Shown here: in pieces, positions 6,549 through 8,629 of the stretch
Layout: every line of letters starts with the position of its first letter
How positions within the stretch are numbered: the stretch's first letter is position 1
Origin: Candidatus Omnitrophota bacterium
GTDB taxonomy: Bacteria > Ratteibacteria > UBA8468 > B48-G9 > DSTR01
Direction: 5' to 3'
Assembly (NCBI GenBank): GCA_023818865.1
Contig: JAMWDF010000098.1
Span: 1 to 8,629 of the forward strand
DNA length: 8,629 nt
Position numbers and translations under genes: made by a program
Notes under the pieces: generated by a model
What the model saw: only the letters and a program-made list of their open reading frames with translations
Database searches by the model: none
Told to the model about the DNA's origin: nothing

Positions 6549-6580
6549 GGACCGGTTAGGGCTCATAGAAAAATTCAATC

Positions 6581-6586
6581 AGGAGG
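6581..6586 (+). promoter_or_regulatory. Ribosome binding site of the creatininase-family gene
   Basis: AGGAGG at 6581-6586, four bases before ATG 6591. The 42-base gap from the ald stop is the largest within the operon but holds no convincing promoter or hairpin, so read-through from upstream is expected. Confidence 0.8.
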
Positions 6587-6590
6587 GAAT

Positions 6591-7454
6591 ATGCCAAAAA
6601 AACAACAAGCGAAGATAACCCGACCCTATCTGTGGCAGAACCTGACAGTAGAAGAAATCCGCACTCTAATTAACCGGGGCTGCCGGACCGTTCTTGTTCC
6701 CTTAGGAGTGGTCGAGCAACACGGTTACCATCTGACTACCTTTACTGATTGCCATCTGGCCTGGGAAATCTCTGTCAGGATTGCCAGAAAAAGTGATTGT
6801 TTCGTTGCCCCTTTGTATCCTTATCTTTTTTCAGGGGGCACTCTTCCTGGGACCATCAATGTCAGTCCGGAAACAGTGGTCATGGTGATTTCTGACATTT
6901 CTGATTCTCTTTTTTCTCAGGGGATACTCAATGTGCTGTTTATTCTTGGGCATGGCGGGAGTGAAAACTATCAAGCCTTAATGAATTTCAAACATCTTTA
7001 CTTCCACAAGCGGCCGCATTTTGCTGACCGCTTAATGGCCGTAATACCGGTGTGGGAATTGTCCTCCAGGTGGTCCCAGGAGTGCAAGAAGAAAAAAGAT
7101 TTCCATGCCGGGGAGTTTGAAACTTCGCTGATGCTGGCCTTGGCAGCGAAAAGGGTGCATTTGAACCGTCGTTCTCTGGATAAACCAGCCCTCGCCAGGA
7201 AAATGAGGGAGGATCCTGATTGGTATCAAAAGGTGGAAAAAGCCTTGAATCTTCCCTGGGTAGCTCCGCATGTTAGTCAAAGACCGGAGATTAAGGTCGG
7301 AGTGATGGGCGACCCTTTCCTGGCAAGCCGGTCTCTCGGTGGGAAACTAGTGAAAGAGATAGTCACTACCGGGCTCAAATTGCTTAAACAGGTAACCAAC
7401 CGGAAGATAGGCCAGCGGATACCAGTGGTGTTGACCCGGCATTCCATATTTTAG
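6591..7454 (+). CDS. Creatininase-family metal-dependent amidohydrolase
   Basis: 287 residues; the family is usually about 240-270. The metal-site signature LVPLGVVEQHGYHL...TD (35-53) supplies Glu42, His44 and Asp53. FILGHGGSENY (118-127) supplies His121, and HAGEFETS (172-179) supplies the acidic metal ligands near Glu175. All expected ligands are present, so an active dinuclear-metal (Zn or Mn) amide hydrolase is likely. The family includes creatininase, MftE peptidase and formamide hydrolases such as FAPy deformylase, so the name does not prove creatinine as substrate. The common GHGGN is GHGGS here. The C-terminal extension (about 260-287) is basic and has no known motif. No signal peptide is seen, so it should be cytoplasmic. 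Its place between ald and an MttB homologue suggests it opens or trims an amide-containing nitrogen compound; that is inference. Confidence 0.87.
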   Translation: MPKKQQAKITRPYLWQNLTVEEIRTLINRGCRTVLVPLGVVEQHGYHLTTFTDCHLAWEISVRIARKSDCFVAPLYPYLFSGGTLPGTINVSPETVVMVISDISDSLFSQGILNVLFILGHGGSENYQALMNFKHLYFHKRPHFADRLMAVIPVWELSSRWSQECKKKKDFHAGEFETSLMLALAAKRVHLNRRSLDKPALARKMREDPDWYQKVEKALNLPWVAPHVSQRPEIKVGVMGDPFLASRSLGGKLVKEIVTTGLKLLKQVTNRKIGQRIPVVLTRHSIF

Positions 7455-7466
7455 TTAGGAGAAGGA

Positions 7467-8629
7467 ATGTTACCCTGGTCAGCAGATGTCTTAAGCCGAC
7501 AAGAAGAAGAGAAAATTTTCAGAAACGCGCTGAGGCTCCTCGCGGAAATTGGCGTTTTGGTGGAAAACGAAACCCTTACTGATCTGCTGGTTTCCAATGG
7601 GGCGAAACAGAACAGTTTGGGCAAACCGTTATGTTTTCCCGAAAGCTTGGTTGAAAGATTTATCGGGGAATCTCGGGAAGAATATGATCAGGATGAGGGG
7701 CTGGAAACATCCTGTCTTTTCCCCTGGGGTGGCCGCCGAGTAAGTAACCGAGGGCTGGAGGTGACTGCTGGCACTTATCCCCAATATTACCTTGGTCTCA
7801 ATGGCCAGGTAAAGCCGCATACCCAAGCTACCATTGCGGAGATGACTAAACTGGCTGATTACCTGGAAAACATTGACCGCCTGGGAGTAATGGGCATTCC
7901 CTCAGATGTACCGGCCAGCCTTGGTCCCCTTTATATGAGACTAATCGCCTGGAAGTATGCCGAGAGAAAACTGAGCGGTTGTGGAGAAGTTAGAAGTGTA
8001 GAGTTGATTCCTTACATCCTGGAGATGGGTGAGATCATCGCTGAGGCAAAAGGAGAGAATTTGCGCCGGAGGACATTCGCCGAGGTAGAATTGATTTCAC
8101 CTTTGAAGTTTTCCCGGCAGGAAGCAGAAATTTTTGTCCGATTTTGGGAAAAAGGCTTGCTGGCTGGGATTGGTTTCATGCATTCAGCCGGCGGTTCAGC
8201 TCCAGCTACTTTAGCGGCAGTGGTTTCCTTGGACTTGGCTGAATCTCTTTTTGTAAACATTCTTTACCGCTGCTGCTACGGATGGAAAAAACTATGGTTG
8301 CAGACAAACTCTTCGGTTTTAGACATGAAAACAGGAATGTTTCCCTTTGGCCGACCAGAAAGAGGCCTGGTTATACTGGCAATGGGGCAACTTGCCAGAA
8401 GACTGAAAGCTGGTTTATGGGCTAGTGCTGTTTATCCTGATGCCAAACAACCAGGAATTGAGGCTGGATTGCAGGCTTCCTTTAATGTTATTCCGGCTAT
8501 CATCGCTGGTTCAGCCGGAATTGAATGTTTCGGTCTCCTTTCCGGAGCCGAGATGAATTCTCCCTGTCAGTTGGTGATTGATAACGAATATGCCGGTGCC
8601 TTGAAACGGTTCGCCCGAGGATTTTCAGT
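7467..8629 (+). CDS. Trimethylamine methyltransferase (MttB) superfamily protein, non-pyrrolysine, C-terminus cut
   Basis: From ATG 7467 the frame is open to the window edge: 387 codons of an expected 470-500. AGGAG at 7457-7461 gives the ribosome site, 12 bases after the creatininase stop. Family landmarks: ADYLENIDRLG (130-140) matches the 'd.len.d' segment, HSAGGSAPATLA (239-250) matches the conserved 'GGssP' loop, and CQLVIDNEYAG (367-377) matches the 'QLvidnE' segment. In archaeal MttB the pyrrolysine sits two residues before DAK (O-S-DAK). Here the aligned residue is Tyr323 (Y-P-DAK), codon TAT at 8433-8435, and there is no in-frame TAG. It thus belongs to the large non-Pyl group that includes the glycine betaine, proline betaine and carnitine demethylases MtgB, MtpB and MtcB. 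These pass a methyl group to a corrinoid protein. No corrinoid protein is in the window; it may follow downstream. The actual substrate is unknown. Confidence 0.9.
   Translation, partial: MLPWSADVLSRQEEEKIFRNALRLLAEIGVLVENETLTDLLVSNGAKQNSLGKPLCFPESLVERFIGESREEYDQDEGLETSCLFPWGGRRVSNRGLEVTAGTYPQYYLGLNGQVKPHTQATIAEMTKLADYLENIDRLGVMGIPSDVPASLGPLYMRLIAWKYAERKLSGCGEVRSVELIPYILEMGEIIAEAKGENLRRRTFAEVELISPLKFSRQEAEIFVRFWEKGLLAGIGFMHSAGGSAPATLAAVVSLDLAESLFVNILYRCCYGWKKLWLQTNSSVLDMKTGMFPFGRPERGLVILAMGQLARRLKAGLWASAVYPDAKQPGIEAGLQASFNVIPAIIAGSAGIECFGLLSGAEMNSPCQLVIDNEYAGALKRFARGFS

Noticed and set aside
7549..7743. A 64-codon plus-strand open frame
   Set aside because: It lies inside the MttB-family gene in another frame. 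The MttB frame from 7467 carries the clear family motifs and is continuous to the window edge.

Overview
The window looks like bacterial DNA of just under 50% GC, densely coded, with strong AGGAGG ribosome binding sites inside its main gene run. MttB-superfamily and uroporphyrinogen decarboxylase-fold methyltransferase relatives suggest an anaerobic or corrinoid-using lifestyle. A lipoprotein with a BamE/SmpA-like domain suggests a cell with an outer membrane. I cannot name the phylum; an uncultivated anaerobic diderm bacterium is my best inference.

Layout. (a) 1-225, minus strand: the first 75 residues of a transglutaminase-like protein that runs off the left edge. (b) 226-294: a short divergent promoter region. 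(c) 295-1374, plus: a URO-D family protein carrying HSDG where corrinoid methyltransferases have the metal-binding HxC. (d) 1446-2933, plus: a lipoprotein joining a BamE-like domain to a TolB/WD40-like beta-propeller region. (e) 2934-3016: a regulatory region with a 26-bp palindrome (12-bp perfect arms) overlapping the -35 of a strong promoter. That promoter's predicted start falls on the ATG of the next gene. (f) 3017-8629+, plus: a tightly packed operon encoding a ROK repressor, a DegT/DnrJ/EryC1/StrS aminotransferase, an alanine dehydrogenase-family protein, a creatininase-family amidohydrolase and an MttB-superfamily methyltransferase cut by the right edge.

How it may work together (inference). 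The ROK protein has lost kinase residues and probably represses its own operon through the palindrome, with release by a small, perhaps sugar-like, ligand. The enzymes suggest catabolism or remodelling of a nitrogen compound: amide hydrolysis (creatininase family), transfer of an N-methyl group to a corrinoid protein (MttB family, non-pyrrolysine), PLP chemistry (DegT) and NAD-linked amination or deamination (Ald family). No corrinoid protein is visible; it may lie downstream. The exact substrate cannot be read from the sequence, and this combination is the best candidate here for an undescribed pathway.

No RNA genes, insertion sequences, CRISPR arrays, convincing terminators or gene-free stretches above 100 bases were seen.
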